Source of the DNA: Onchocerca lupi
Taxonomy: Eukaryota > Nematoda > Chromadorea > Rhabditida > Onchocercidae
Length of the DNA stretch: 64,000 nt
Direction of reading: 5' to 3'
Assembly: GCA_028564675.1 (NCBI GenBank)
Contig: JAOVVO010000327.1
Location: 1 to 64,000 of the forward strand
Positions within the stretch are counted from its first letter, which is position 1; each line of letters starts with the position of its first letter. Shown here piece after piece: positions 1 through 13,882 of the stretch. A program made the translations under genes and the position numbers. The notes below the pieces were generated by a model. That model saw only the letters and a list, made by a program, of their open reading frames with translations, searched no databases and was not told the origin of the DNA.

Positions 1-2027
1 TATATATATATATTTGTTCCCAGCGATGGATGACAAATTTTTGTTGACACAATGAAGAAGCAAGCAGCTAAACTAAAATTACCATTAAATGATGACATTT
101 AATGGCACATTAAGCTGAAGCCAAGCTCAAATACTACTGTGATCTAACAATTCATCATCGAAATTAGCGTTAGCCTGAAATAAATGGCCAAGAACAGGCC
201 AAGAATGATGGAAATGAAAAATAAGCGAACAAACAAAACTGATTAAATTTAAAGATAAAATAATGACTAATATAATTTCGTTATTGCAAAAAATTATGGC
301 AATAAAATAATATTCATTCGAAAATGATAATGAAAATGGAGGATAAATGGTCACGACTGTTAGTTTAATTTTCTTCTATCCAATTATTCATTATTTATTA
401 ATTCCAATTATTTTAATTATTTTCAGTATCAATTTTTTTTTTTGCACGTCAACTTGTAAAACGCATTTCAAATTGAATCGTTTATTCCCATGAATATTTC
501 TAGACGAAACAAACTATATTACTGGAAAAATTATTTGGAAGAAATTTTTATCAAATCTCACGGGATCCGTCAGAACAAAATGGAATGAAAAAAAAGTATC
601 AAAAATGGATTTCACTTATATAAAAATACGACAAGAAAGGATGGGCATTTTTTTATTAATGTCGAAAAAAATTGTATAATTAGCTCTCTCCTTCATTCTC
701 TTTCTTCTAATTTAAATTCTCTCTTTTTCAAACTTTAAAGAAATTTTAAACTCTGAAGAAGCATTGGAAATGGCATAAATTTAAGAAAAAGTCAAACTTC
801 TGCAAATAATTCCTTTTAAATTAGTTTCAAAATAGTTTAATTCTGCACAGCATACGAAATTTTTTATCTTTCATTTATTTCTCTTAGCTTTCAGTTTGTC
901 CCTCGCCTGGAGCATTTCAAATAAAAAGAAGAAATTGTTCGATATTGCACAAACGAGAAGGACAGACTTATCCCGATTTATTCTAAGCGTAAATCATTGT
1001 ATTTTAAATCGCATATTTCAGGAATTTTTTGAGCAAAAAGATAAGAAATAAGGGAAGAAGATTGATTTTAGTAATAAATTGATCTTACGGTGATTTACTG
1101 CATACCGAAATGAAAGTAATTTATTAAAACCGAAAATTTGAGATGAAAATTGTGAATTGCGGCACGAAATCAAATTATATTTATGTGAAAAAAAGAAGGA
1201 AAAAGATTGGATGATTTGGTTTGAGAGGAATTTTTATTTAATCTTTAATTTGAAGATCGGAAATGGAAGGACTGAAATTGATATCTGATCTAAAAGGAGC
1301 TTAATTCATCCGAAAATGTGAATTTGGAAGAAGCAAAAGATAATCCGGCAAAGGTGAAAGAGAGGAATAATAGAACGACGTGAAAGATGATGAGGGGCAA
1401 GAGGTCATCGAATATCAAGGAAGGAATTGCGTATAAATCGAAATGAAAAGAATGGTGGAATACCGAAGAGTATTTTAACACTCCTGTGATGGTCAAGAGC
1501 TCTTCAGACAATGGTCAAGTTGGAGAAGAGAATTGAGGTCAGTCAAAGTTCACGAGACAACTTGATGGATTTGCCGATGTTCATCACTTTATTGAATATC
1601 CATTGTCAAGTAGTCTAAGACTGAGAGAAGATATCTGACTAGATTGGCGAATTGAAAGGATTCCATTTAGCTTTAGCAAGATATGTGAATGACAAAATGT
1701 TCAAAAGTATCAATGAATCGAACTGTCTCCTCAAGTCTACCAAAATGGCTAATTTAATAAAAGCAAATGTCATCCTCAAATGATTTATTTGTGAAGGACG
1801 GCGAGGATTGCTGCGAGGAAATAGTATTAATTTGTGATTGTTGCATAAATAAGTAATAAAGTAGCACTGAGAGAGAGCATCTGACCAGGAAATTGAATAA
1901 TATCCCTTTTTTTGACTAAGTTTTCATCTTTTTTCCTCATTACCTCCTAGGTGCGAAGCTGCGAACTCTTTCTTACACTTTCTCTCATGAAATGAAAAAA
2001 TTGAGAATTGAAATAATCGAAAATGAA

Positions 2028-2058
2028 TGATTGAATGAATGAATAGATAGATGAATGG
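2028..2058. repeat. TGAA/GATA-type tetranucleotide simple repeat
   Basis: Consecutive GAAT/TGAA units run into GATA units (gaatgaatgaatagatagatg). It is a short imperfect microsatellite with no coding content. Confidence 0.75.
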
Positions 2059-4705
2059 AATTTTAACAAAAAATTATCGCTCCATTCAACTAACAATTGA
2101 AATGTATGTAAGATTAAATGCTCATGTTAGAATATAATTAACAGGAAAAATATTTTCAATTTCCAACATTTATAAATTTGTGAAAGAAAATTAATTGTAT
2201 CAGTGTTCGAAAGTATAGAAAAAAAAATTAATTAATGAGTAGCCATTTCAAAATCATTTAAGTTTGGAAATTCAAAAGCTTATTTCTGCCAAGATCGTCT
2301 TCATTTTAATTTACTTCTTACTGAAAAGTTACATCTAAATCTGTCGATATGGCGTAAATTATGAATAATTGTCAGATTTTTTAATTTAATTCATCCAATC
2401 ATTTTAATAATCATTTTCAACAAATTTGCCTTAAACTAAGTTAATTCGACTGGAATGGAAAAATCTGTTTGAGAATATTAAGGAAAGGAAAAAAAAAAAA
2501 AAAGTGAACATTGTAGTTTGAAGAAAACCTATGCGACAAATGAACTTTGTAAGACTGAAATACAAAATTATCACCAAATATTGGCTAAACTGATGTTGAT
2601 GATAAGAAGAAGAGATAGAGAAGGAAATTTGATAAAGTGAAAAATTGAGAAAATACTTGTAAATAGAGAATGAAAGAGAAGGAGGAAGAAACTGTTTGAC
2701 AAATATATTGTGAATTATGAGAATACGAACAAAATGATATCCCAAGGAAAAGTTTCAATTGCTGAGAATAATAATCATCTTCACATTTATTGATTGATTC
2801 GTGCCAAATAGAGAGCAAAATACAGCACAATCCTATAAATAGATCGAATGAATAATTCAACTTCAACTTGTACTTTACAGGCAATGATTGCAGAATTATT
2901 GACAAATAATTGAAAAGCGATCGATCATTTGCTTCGAGCATTACATTTAATTCGAGAATATGAGGATTTCTCGGGAATCAGTTACTCTGAAGGTGACGGA
3001 TCTGATGGTTTACATGTATCACATCAAATAATATGGAAAGAATCGATCGGAATGTTGGAAGGGAAAGTGGTGATGTTGCTGAACTGAGAGATGAGATGGT
3101 GAAAATAAATTATGAATTCTCCCACGACAGTTTTATTCCCAACAATGTTCAATCTCGAAACAGTAAAGCTGAGTAAATATTGCAGAAGTTTAAATCGATC
3201 GGCAAAACGGGTGTTCCTTCTGTGTAAACAATAAAACACTGACCAAACGAAATGTACAGTAAGAGGAAAAGTTAATCTGATGACTTAGTGAACTCCGCTA
3301 AAATACAAATCGGAAATTCATTTTTCAATTCATCCTAATAATGACATGGCTGATAATTATGAGTAACATTAAAAAAGTAATAATGGATTATTTTCAATCA
3401 AAAAAAGTGCCGGAATTATTTTCGGAATCTCTAATTACTAAACAATACATTCAACAATAGCGAATGATTTAGAAATCAAATTCAATACAAATAGATTTAT
3501 TCGATTGAGAATTGTCACTTTTTTCTTTCAGTTAGACACAAAAAAGACACAATTTTTTCAATCATTTCATTCCATCCTTCCTTTTTTAACAGCTGTTGAC
3601 ATGAACTTTGTCTGGTGACAATATAAAATACATTGTTTGCATGCAATGATGAAGAGCGCAAATGTTATGGATATTCATGCTTTTTTTTGAGAATGCTTGC
3701 TGAAATTTCAATCTGAATTTTTAGAACAGAAAAAAAATTGAAATATCAGAGAAAGGAAAGAAAAAAAGGATGTGAAATTTCTGTTCGATTAAATAAATTT
3801 ATATAGAAGATTGTTTATGCATACAAATATATGCATATAAAAGTTATATGTTAAAAAAAATAAGGAAGGGAATGCAGTCTTCATATGTCACTTCCTATTT
3901 TCTTAGTTTCAATAAATATCGAAAACATGTTCAGATAGGGAGAAACCGGTTTCCGCTTTATTCAAGTAGGTTTCGTTCTCCTAAACGGATCAATTATTTC
4001 AATCATTCTAAATTACGAAATTGATATTAGTGACAATGAAAAAAAAAAAAAAAAATGAAATGAAATGAATGAAATTTACAATTTCGTTTTATCCAGTTCA
4101 ATGAAATAATACTACCAAATTTTCATTTTACTGAAAAAAGAAAGGAAAAATTTTGAATTATATTTTGAGAACAAATTGCAGGGAATATTCAAATAATCAA
4201 AGATTTTCATGTTTTTTCATCCTTCTTAACGTTTCATGAAATATAACGAAGATTATCGCAAGATAATATGTTTATTATCAGTACTTGCCAATCCTATATA
4301 GCAATCGTTTCGAGTAACTTTTAAGATTTATGAGAATATATCAGTAATGCCATTCACATTTTTCCTCTTCTAACAACAGCCCATGCATATGTCATGTTTA
4401 AAATGAAATATTGAGAAGCAAAGCTTTTAAAAACAAAGCAATTTCTAATCAACTAGTTGTAATTTAGTATATCAATTATGTAGTTTCAACATCAGCTGGT
4501 TGCATTATACCTATCATTTTAGATCACCTTATTCTCAGTAGAATTAAATGATTACTCCATTGCATAATCGATCGTTAATTGAAGAAACAAGAAAAATTAG
4601 AGTGAAAATAAGAGAAAAAAGAGGAATAGTAAAGTGAATTTTCTTGAAAAAAAGGAGGAAAGCTGAAATTACCTTTTTTGATGAAGAATGTAGCATGGAC
4701 GAAGA

Positions 4706-4897
4706 ATGAATCGGAATAAAAATAGCGTGAATCATAACAATTCATCCGGTTTTCACGACTATGAAATCAGAAAAATAAACGAAGAGAAAGAAGGAGCTGA
4801 GAGCATAAGCTGCGACGATGCGTTGCTAATTCAGCTTTTCTTGCCCAATCCGAGAATTGACACCATTATTGTCAACCATGGAGACGAGCTGGGATAA
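4706..4897 (+). CDS. Possible small ORF or lone exon, 63 residues
   Basis: This open frame starts MNRNKNSVNHNNSS and ends NHGDELG before a TAA. Its amino-acid mix is more protein-like (acidic and polar, few runs) than the low-complexity ORFs around it, and local base composition is less AT-biased. I see no clear acceptor before it and no GT donor before the stop, so it would have to be a complete mini-gene or a terminal exon. I recognise no family. Chance ORF remains a strong alternative. Confidence 0.2.
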   Translation: MNRNKNSVNHNNSSGFHDYEIRKINEEKEGAESISCDDALLIQLFLPNPRIDTIIVNHGDELG

Positions 4898-6136
4898 TGT
4901 GACCAGAATGCCGGCAGTGTCCATTTAAATAGACGACGAAGATAAAAGATAAACTTTCATACTAAAGATCGAATCCACAACCCTAGAAATGAACAAATAA
5001 ATGAAATTTGAATTGAATAAGAAATAGCTACTGAAATAAGTAATTAAGCTGATATATTGTAAGGAATTTAGAAATTTTAAAAAAAAATTCTTTCTGAAGT
5101 AGGATTGTTGTGATAAAAGATAAGTTGAATAAATGATCAGTTGAACTTTAAAGGAATCATTTAAATGAATAAGTCAGCAAAAAGATAAGAAAATTAGCAA
5201 AAAGAGGAGTTAAGTTAATCAATCACTTAATTTGAAAGTATTGCAGGGACATTCTGATCATCAAAAATTCCCGATGATCATTCAATCTAGTGAAATTTAA
5301 AAATAAAAGCTTCTCCAAATGTTTCAGTGCAACGACATAAATGCATGGATAATATATGCAAAATAGAAATTATGGAAATTTTACATAAATATCAACAAAT
5401 GAGTCATCAATGAATCAATAAATGTGAGCAAAGTATATTGTGCAGTTTATGTGAGAAGTGATTTGCGTCACTCTCCGAATGATCATTTGCGTGAATTCGC
5501 AAAGTTTTTCATCAATGTGGAAGTAAGTTAAAAAGAAAAGATGAGACTGTTTCGCATATTTGAACTAATTCTTTCATTCTTTTTCGCTGGCAATTCAATT
5601 TTCGTTTTCTCAATTTTGATGGGTGAATAAACTTCAAAAATGAAAATTTCCCACTTTTAATGCATTATGGTAAGTAAATTTTTCGTTCAAATTTAATTGC
5701 AAAACACAAAAAAAAAAAAAAGGAAAAATCAAATTTCGGAAAAATTAGATCAATTCATGTCACTGAACTTAAAAGATTAAAAATAAAAGAAACAAAAGAA
5801 TTTGCGGCATAATTTTCCTTCCCAATGATTGTGATGCATATAATTTTGTATAAATTTATAATGGTAATAATAATGATAACGGTGATTGATACTGATGATA
5901 ATAGCTATGCAGTAGAAAATAAAATATTGAAAAATTAGGCCGAAAATGTCATTAAAGTCGATAAATTTTAATTATTCTAGCAATTTTAAAAATTAAAACT
6001 TTTTTTGAATTCTGAAAAATAATTTTTAAAATGTTTTTTTTTTAGGATTTCATATAAGTATTAGGCAATTGATAATTTACTTTTCTTGGTTTTCTTCTTT
6101 CGATCTATTAATTAAATTTTTATTGTTTTATTTAGC

Positions 6137-6171
6137 CAAAAATGATGCGTCAAACTTATGCATCATTTTTG
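6137..6171. repeat. 12-bp perfect inverted repeat
   Basis: CAAAAATGATGC at 6137-6148 is followed by an 11-nt spacer and its exact reverse complement GCATCATTTTTG at 6160-6171. It lies in gene-poor DNA and no function is apparent. Confidence 0.7.
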
Positions 6172-7117
6172 AAATTAAATATTATAATGCGAATCAGTTT
6201 CAAATCAGGCAGTAGATTACAAAAAATTTAATTAGTAGATGGATTGGGATTTTTTTGCGCTTGAAATTTATCGAATTTCAAGAACCATACATTTCAAGAA
6301 AAGAATCATATGGATATTGAGTCGAGCATTTTCTCCATAATGGATGTAATATCATTGAAATTATGTTAAAAAATAGATTGCTTTCAACAGCAATAATTAC
6401 AATTTGTATTTAATCATTGATTAAAATTTATAAAATTGGAAATCAGATTTTTTTGCATAAAAAAGGAGTGCAATTTGCAACGAATCATACAATAATTAAT
6501 TTAAAAGCAAAAATGAAATTAAGAAAAATTTCCAGTCTGTCACACAATCAAATTCAGTTAATAAAAAGTTGGATGAAGTAGTTGAAATACATCTTTTAGT
6601 AATCAATTCAGTTTATACTTTATTATTGGCCTAGAAACCTGATTATCAAAATGAAGCTTAGAAAAGAGAACGATGCAATGTAATATAAAGAAAATCATTC
6701 TCTACTAATTCATCCCAAAAAAACTTCGCTATCAGCATTGATGGATAGAACAAATCCTGGCAAAATTTTTAGCAGAATGATTGAAAACTTTTTTACCGAA
6801 AATTTTGAAGGAATTAAAATTATCATATCACTTCGAATGATAGTGATATTCGAGATAATATCAATAGATGGATGGAGGAATGATAAAAGTTAAAAGATTG
6901 GTATAGAAAAGGTTGATTGACCAGGTTTTATTTTATGAATGAGATCTAAGATATACAACCTTTTTTTTGTTGCCAACTTCATAAATCCATCCAAAAATGC
7001 TTGACATTTTCCGCCTTTCAGATGATTTTTTCCTTCTTTATCCATCTTCCATCTCTTCCCTTTCTTTTATTTCAATCTTCATTATTCTATGGTACATAAT
7101 TTTTTTCGTTTTTTTCG

Positions 7118-7138
7118 TTTTTTTTTTTTTTTTTTTTT
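7118..7138. repeat. Poly(T) tract of about 21 nt
   Basis: An uninterrupted T run preceded by TTTTTTCG units. Runs of almost the same length occur at 24031-24051, 41033-41053 and 48290-48310. Confidence 0.85.
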
Positions 7139-10100
7139 CTGAGGAATAAACGTTTCTCAAATGTTTTCAATCCTCTAAAAGCCAATCAACAAGATAGGAA
7201 AAGATTCAAACAAATGATAAGTCCATTTTGGGATAAATTATGCAAAATTGCCATAATACTATTCTGAAATTGCATTTCAATATTCGTGTCCTTGGGAAAA
7301 TTCGGAAATAAAAGAAATTTGCTCTTCAATATTAAAACAAAAAAAAAAAGTTTTCCTGAAAAAATATGAATTTGAAATTATGAGGCCTATGAGGCATTTA
7401 TTAAATGTCTTCAACATGAAATAATTTATTTAGAATTCTCCAAGTTCCAGAAATTTGAATTAAAGAAATTTGGGTAACTTAAAGTAGATGCTTCGATTTC
7501 ATCTCTGACAGAAACTTGGAAAGAGAGAAGTCGAGGATTTTCCTAAATGAAAATACTTTTTTGGTAATTAAAAGCACATAAAAATTATGCTTTATTGCAC
7601 AGAATCTATTCATTTGAAATCTATTTTAAAAGAATTTGATGTAAACAGATAGAAAATTGACTGATGGTCGAATTCAACTCTTTTTATCCAAGCAGAATCT
7701 CTAATCGAAGTTTCTCTTCTTTTTTAAAATTATCTCTTAATAATTATGGCTTTTGGAATTTCAATATTTTTATGGGAAATTTTTGCTGTGAAGGAGAAAT
7801 TAATGAAGTGAAGTTCATGTGATTGACTAGAGTTGAAGTGATCAGAAATGGCATTACAGAGATAATTAAGGTTGCATCGATTTGATCGGAAGTTCATCGA
7901 ATTTATAAAAAAAATTCCAGATACAACGTGCGTTGGCATTGATTTTTAGATGCTTTCAATATGAAGAATACATCTACTCGCTGATGATTTGCGAATCGTA
8001 ATAAATGAGAAAGTTTCAGTCATCTTTCTCTTCGTCCGTATTTTTCATAACTGGAATTATCGCAGAGATATCTTTCAAATTAAGCTTATTATCTTCTCTA
8101 CTCTCCTGCAAAAGTTATATGTTAATTGCAGGCAAGATATTTCAGTTTTTGCTTTTTCTGAATTAATTCTTCGTTCATTGTCTTCATCTTTATGATAATG
8201 ATAATTTCTACGCAAAAATTGGCGTAACCTTTTCACTTTTCTCTCAAATTTTGAAGCAACAAAAACTGCGAGAATAGAAAAATTATTCTAATATGAAGGT
8301 TATGGCATGTTCTAATCATCCCGTAGTTATTTGATAAAATAATATTTGTAATGATGAAGGATTGCAAGTGTGCAAGCAATTCTGGCAAGCAACGCGCTTT
8401 AATTTGCATGATAATGGATTCCCTTATTCAAAGGAAATATGATAAATTAGGCGATAAAAGATGAAGAAGTGCATTTGTCCTTCGCAGTTTGCATTATAAA
8501 ATGTGCAATATTGTTAAGTGTGAATCAAATGTGCAGATGTCAAATGCTGTGATAGTACCATGCAGGAGTTATACGGCTTTATCACTATAACATTCAGAGA
8601 AATGGGTGAATGTCTTCCGGAAACAATCCAAACAGGAAAATGTTGATCGGAGAAAGATATCAGTGACATGTGATCAATATTGATATCAGCAAGTGAATGT
8701 TGATATTATTTATTCATATGTAAAATGCCATGCAAAGGATATAAATTAGGTGGTGAAACTGTGGCAAGTATTTGAAACTTTTCAGATAAATATGGAAATT
8801 GTATAGTTTGTTCTTCTGGCACAGTGGAATTAACAAAATCGAATAATTGTTATATTATTTCGGTTCATACATGAAGGAAGAATAATCTAATCATTCTGCA
8901 CTGCTTGACAACTGATGAACCAACATGCGATTCAATTTCTGACGACTAGAAAATTTAATTCGTAATGAGAATTCATCCTTAGTATTTTAATCATTCAATA
9001 TTCAAATCTATATTTGTCATCTCAGTATCATCTTAAAAATCCGAAAAATAAGCTGAAGTGGAAAATATATCGACTGCAACTCAAACGTAATAAATTTATT
9101 CAAATCGAATGCTCTTCTGACACAAATTCAACTTTCGCTCAAATACTCCATATGAAATATTGAAATGATAAAATGATGTGAACTGTTATTCAACCATAAT
9201 TTAATATTATGATAAATGATAGAGATAATTTATTCACTACAAAAGAATAGAAACAAATATCATAAATATTATAAATAAATGTGAAAAAATTGAAACAAAT
9301 ACTTGACGAAGGATCACCATCGAATACGATTCATTTCTGAATTACAAGAATGCATGCATACATATAATTAATTGTTTTCTCAAAGTACCGATTAAAAATT
9401 CTTTAGTACAATGAAAATTAATTGAAAGAATCTTTACGTAAGAAGATGAATTACGTCGTTTCCTTTGCGATTAATATAAATGAAAATCCGAACAAAACAC
9501 ATCAAATTCACATGTGTTACAATCTGTTTCACTTCCTTATCATAGAATATAATCTTGGCTGCAATATCATATTGTCTTTCTTTTTTTAATCTTACATTTT
9601 AATGTTATGGCAGAGAATTTTTGAAAAAAAATTGACACATGTTTCAGTTTACAAAATAATCAAAGTAATTTGATGGTTGTACCTTTCTGGAAAGGTTTCT
9701 AACGTAAGATGATGCATGAAATGAAAAGTTCAGTCGATCCAAGTAATTCTGACCGCTTTTTTGGCTAAATAGCAAATCTGTTATTAGGATATTGTAATCT
9801 CTTGGAAGAAACTGATCCAATTGATATGATAATTTCAAGATTAGACAATATTTATAGCACTGAATTTCTATGGCATAAGTACTAAAGGTTATTACTGACA
9901 AGAATAAATTGTCGAAAAAAAAAGAAACAAAAATACTTCGAAGGAATTTTTACATTTTGTTTTTTGTCACTTTAAACAACGACTATAATATTGACTGACA
10001 GATCCATTAATGTATGCAACCTTTCTACAAATAATAGAAATAAAGTTTTCTATTTACGATAAACGCTTTTCAGAATGTAAAGATGGAAAATGGCCATTTT

Positions 10101-13100
10101 GATAGATATGACCAGCGATATTTCCATTATTATTTTTTACCAAGTTATTTCAAATTTTTATCAGAAGATGGAAGTAAACAAATTAATGTTTGAATGAGTC
10201 GTTCCAATGAGTTATCATGATTATTTATCACAAAAGAAAGTTCTACAAGTGTCAGCTAACGAGAAAGCATTTGATATTTTCTTTTTTTTTTTAAATTTTT
10301 AATTTAAATTCATCCAATAAATTACATCTTCAGTATGCTTGCTTTGCTCGATCTCGTTATAATATACAACATAACACATCGTTTCAACAAATTTTGACAC
10401 CTTATTCCATGTTTAGATGAATGCTAGAGAAGATAAATTAATAGAATGAATATGATGAAGTCATAAAAGTTAATTTGGTAAATAATTCATTGATAATTTA
10501 ATGAATGATGAATAATTAAACAATGTTTACTTAAAAAACCACGCTAATCGGATTTGTTCTTCATTCTTGCTAACACTTTATTTCCTGTCTTTTGAAAATA
10601 TAACTGATATGATAAGAAAGTCAACAAACACATCAGTTGCAGTCATCAGAATTGAATCATGTCATTTAAATGTCTCAGATAGAATAGATGATAATATAAT
10701 AATAGACTTGTGATAGTTTTTGCGTAATTTGCCAGCAAGTTAATTGAATTTTTCATCACTTAAAAATGACATTCCTTTATTACAGCATTGACATTAATTA
10801 AAAAAGGTATTCTTGAATATTTTAATCAAAAAATTTTATAAATCAACAATCAATTCTATTTATAAACTTTATACTTTTCCACCAACTGTTTGCTTAATTA
10901 ATTGTATTAGTCGTATAATATATTATTTAATAAAATTTCCTTTTTGGATTGATTCCCGAAGATGTAATAAGTGTTGTCCACCTGATTTTCTTAGTTCAAT
11001 TGCTGATATATTGGTTGAAGAAATATGTGATAGATCAAATCGGAACAAACTGATAATATCATTTCTAATCAATAAATGGTATGAATAATAATAGCATTAA
11101 TTCTTTTTTTTTTTTTTTCGACTCTTTTAACATTTCATTTCACATTTGCTGCAACTTTTTTGTTTCTCGCAGTGAATGAAATCAGCAAATGTATTCTTTT
11201 TTTTCTTATTTCATGAAATTAGCATTGCTTACCATTTCCACTCTTTCATCCAATCCTTCCGCATTTTCAGGAATGCAATTTAGAAACTTCCCAGGAACAT
11301 CGTCTTGTCCACAACTTATTTATTTTAATTTAAACTTATTGCATAGCATCTTGACTTTATTGCATCATTTCGTTGTATTCTATTGAGTTGATTTTAAATC
11401 AGAAAAAAAAATAAAATCAAGATTTCCTCTGTTTGTTTACTTTTTTGTATAAATATTGATTAGAGATTTTGACATGACAAGAATCTTATGCCATCTGAAA
11501 TATAACTGCCTTGGGTTAAGAACAAATAACACGCAATTGATTTTGAAAACAAGCGAATCTGAGATTACTTCAAATCTCAAATTCCACAAAAATATAACTT
11601 TTTTGAACTTTTTTCTGCAAATATCAGAAGAATTGAAGCAAATTTGATAGATCTAAAGTTTCATGTACTGATTGTTCCCGAGTGCATGCATTATGCATCA
11701 CTCAGTTGCATACTGCAATATCTGTTAATACGATACATGAAAGTATCAGAAAGTAGTTGACTCAAACATTAAATCAAATTCGCAAGTTGTAAGATCGTCG
11801 CAACCTCTTCCGGAAAGGCAAATCAATGTAAGTTGCATTGCACACTGTTGCTGTACTTTTTCGATAGACAAAAGAAAAGATGAAACTTTAAATTGAATTC
11901 CCAAACAATTATAATTACCATAGCGTCAATATTTGATTAAGGAGCAGCAACCTTAATTAATGATTACAATCGCTAAATAATGTAAATATATTGTTGCTGC
12001 TAGTGCTACTGCAATTGACATGCAAATAGCAGCAAACAAGCCATTCCATTGCAACAACTTTGCTGCAAACAAAACAATTACTTCTTCAGTTAATTCGCAA
12101 CAACATTTACAATTTATCCCAAAAAAGTGAATATAATTAATTTTAATTATAATATTTTTGGTTGCTGACAATGAATGGTCATCGTTGCAGAGATTGCTAA
12201 TGTTAGAACTTTTATCTGATAATCATAATGGAAAGAATGCATAATCTTAATTTCATATTTATTAAATCAAATTTATTGGATATCAATCGATATTTGTAGT
12301 GGCATCAAAAATATTATTAACAAATATTATTCATCGTTTAGATATGAGAGAATAGCATACAAATTGTGGGAAATAAATTTATTTGAAAAAAAAAATTGCT
12401 TGAAATTTACATATTTAAAATTATGCTTTGTACACGATATGTACCAGTTGATAGATATTTAATAGATACGGAATTTTGATTATTAATTGATAGAATTCTA
12501 TTCACTTCATTGAAAATTTCTAGTCAGACGACATGATTTCATTACTCTATTCTAAAATCTTCTCATCAAAACTAATTGTTTAAGCAAGGATTATCGATTA
12601 TCATTAATCCAATCATTAATTAGATGCCATTGATTAATGAATGAATCAGTGCTATTGTTGTTGTTATTAACATTGAAAATATTTAACAACAAACATTTCC
12701 ATTTGTTGTCATATTCTTACGTATTCTCTTCATTTCATTATTGAATTTCAAATCAATCTCATCTCATTACCCTGTTATCTTATTGTGTATCATCAAGAAC
12801 AAATCGAATATTGACAACTTAGAATTAGTTAATTCAATCAAGCTCATGTAAGAAGAGTTCGATTGAAATAACTAATAACTAATCAATAACTAATCAACAC
12901 ATTTCTGAATTTTTAAGCAAATCTAGGAAGATATTAGGAGTATTTTAGCAGGAAAGGAAATCGAAAATGTTATATATGTACTATATTTTGATAATCGATA
13001 TCATAAGCATTTTTCATACACTCATATCACACATACTGGAGATGAATCACTGCTACAAAAGATGGGATTATTGAAAAATGATATTAATCGCCAGTTTCAA

Positions 13101-13798
13101 TGTACGAAAGATTTTGTGGCTCTTTTTCCCATCAAAAAATTCCTCTAATTTATGACAAAATTTTCAATAATTTCTCATATCAATTTTTTCTCGTACTGAT
13201 TTTCTCAGATTCCTTTCAAGTGAAACATATCTATTTTTCACTTCCAGTAAATATTTACAAAAGTCAAACTTGCTATGACAGGGATGAGCCAGTTGTTAGT
13301 ATTTAAAGTCAATGAAAAAATGCTAATCGAAGAAAATAAGATTCGTTTGAAATGAGCAATAAATGATTCCATTGATTTATGGATATTTCTCACAAATTTC
13401 TTCCATTTTCACAGTTTTTCATAATTTAATATTCTCAGTCAACACTGGAACGATGAATTCTGAAACCGTGCAGATTCTATTCAAATTTTTTAGAAGCAAA
13501 ATTATGTTTTGCTGCAAAAGCCTAACAATTTTAATTTTCAACTTCATTTTCTGATAATCGTTACTATTACCTGTGACATGCAGTGTGTACACGTTTATTA
13601 TCGCGCTTTTGAGCTAATTTTATCACTAACAGTTATGGAATGTAACTATCATCATTGTGAATCACCGTACCCGTTGATGAATTCAGAAAATTATTTCACA
13701 CAATCTCGCACATTTCTCTTTTTATGCTCTTAATCATTTATTTTCCAGATTTCTGTTCCTATCAATTTCTATTTCCATTGGATTTTATTCATTTCAGG

Positions 13799-13882
13799 AA
13801 TGCAAGAGAAGGACGCATAGATGGTATTATGACAAATGGGATCAAAGATACAAAAGTCCGAAACGATCATCTCATCTGATGT
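13799..13882 (+). CDS. Candidate exon upstream of the TMEM272-like gene
   Basis: A TTTCAG acceptor at 13793-13798 opens a basic, aromatic-rich frame (ECKRRTHRWYYDKWDQ and on) that reaches a GTATGA donor at about 13883. It looks coding and is on the same strand as the four-pass membrane protein. Its donor phase (2) does not fit the next recognised exon at 15639, which needs phase 0. Either an exon is missing between them, or this belongs to another gene, or it is chance. No family is recognised. Confidence 0.22.

Larger units (their letters stand above)
1..13797. other. Gene-poor AT-rich region
   Basis: I see no convincing gene in this stretch. It holds short ORFs without splice-site support, an opening TA dinucleotide run (1-13), homopolymer A and T runs, TGAA/GATA-type simple repeats near 2030-2058, and a 12-bp hairpin at 6137-6171. 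Base composition is uniformly AT-rich. It may be intergenic DNA or a long first intron of the downstream plus-strand membrane-protein gene, whose 5' end I could not find. The best isolated coding candidate, at 4706-4897, is listed separately. Confidence 0.6.

Noticed and set aside
1290..1511. Minus-strand ORF of 73 codons
   Set aside because: Phe/Leu/Ser-rich composition reflects an AT-rich purine-biased strand; no splice sites or family match.
10813..11088. Plus-strand ORF of 91 codons with a few cysteines
   Set aside because: Largely Ile/Asn/Lys/Tyr low complexity at its start, no start context or homology; the later part is mildly protein-like but not enough to call.
11953..12171. Minus-strand ORF with a hydrophobic Ala-rich segment
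   Set aside because: Driven by GCA/TGC simple sequence on an AT-rich background; no supporting exon or conserved motif.
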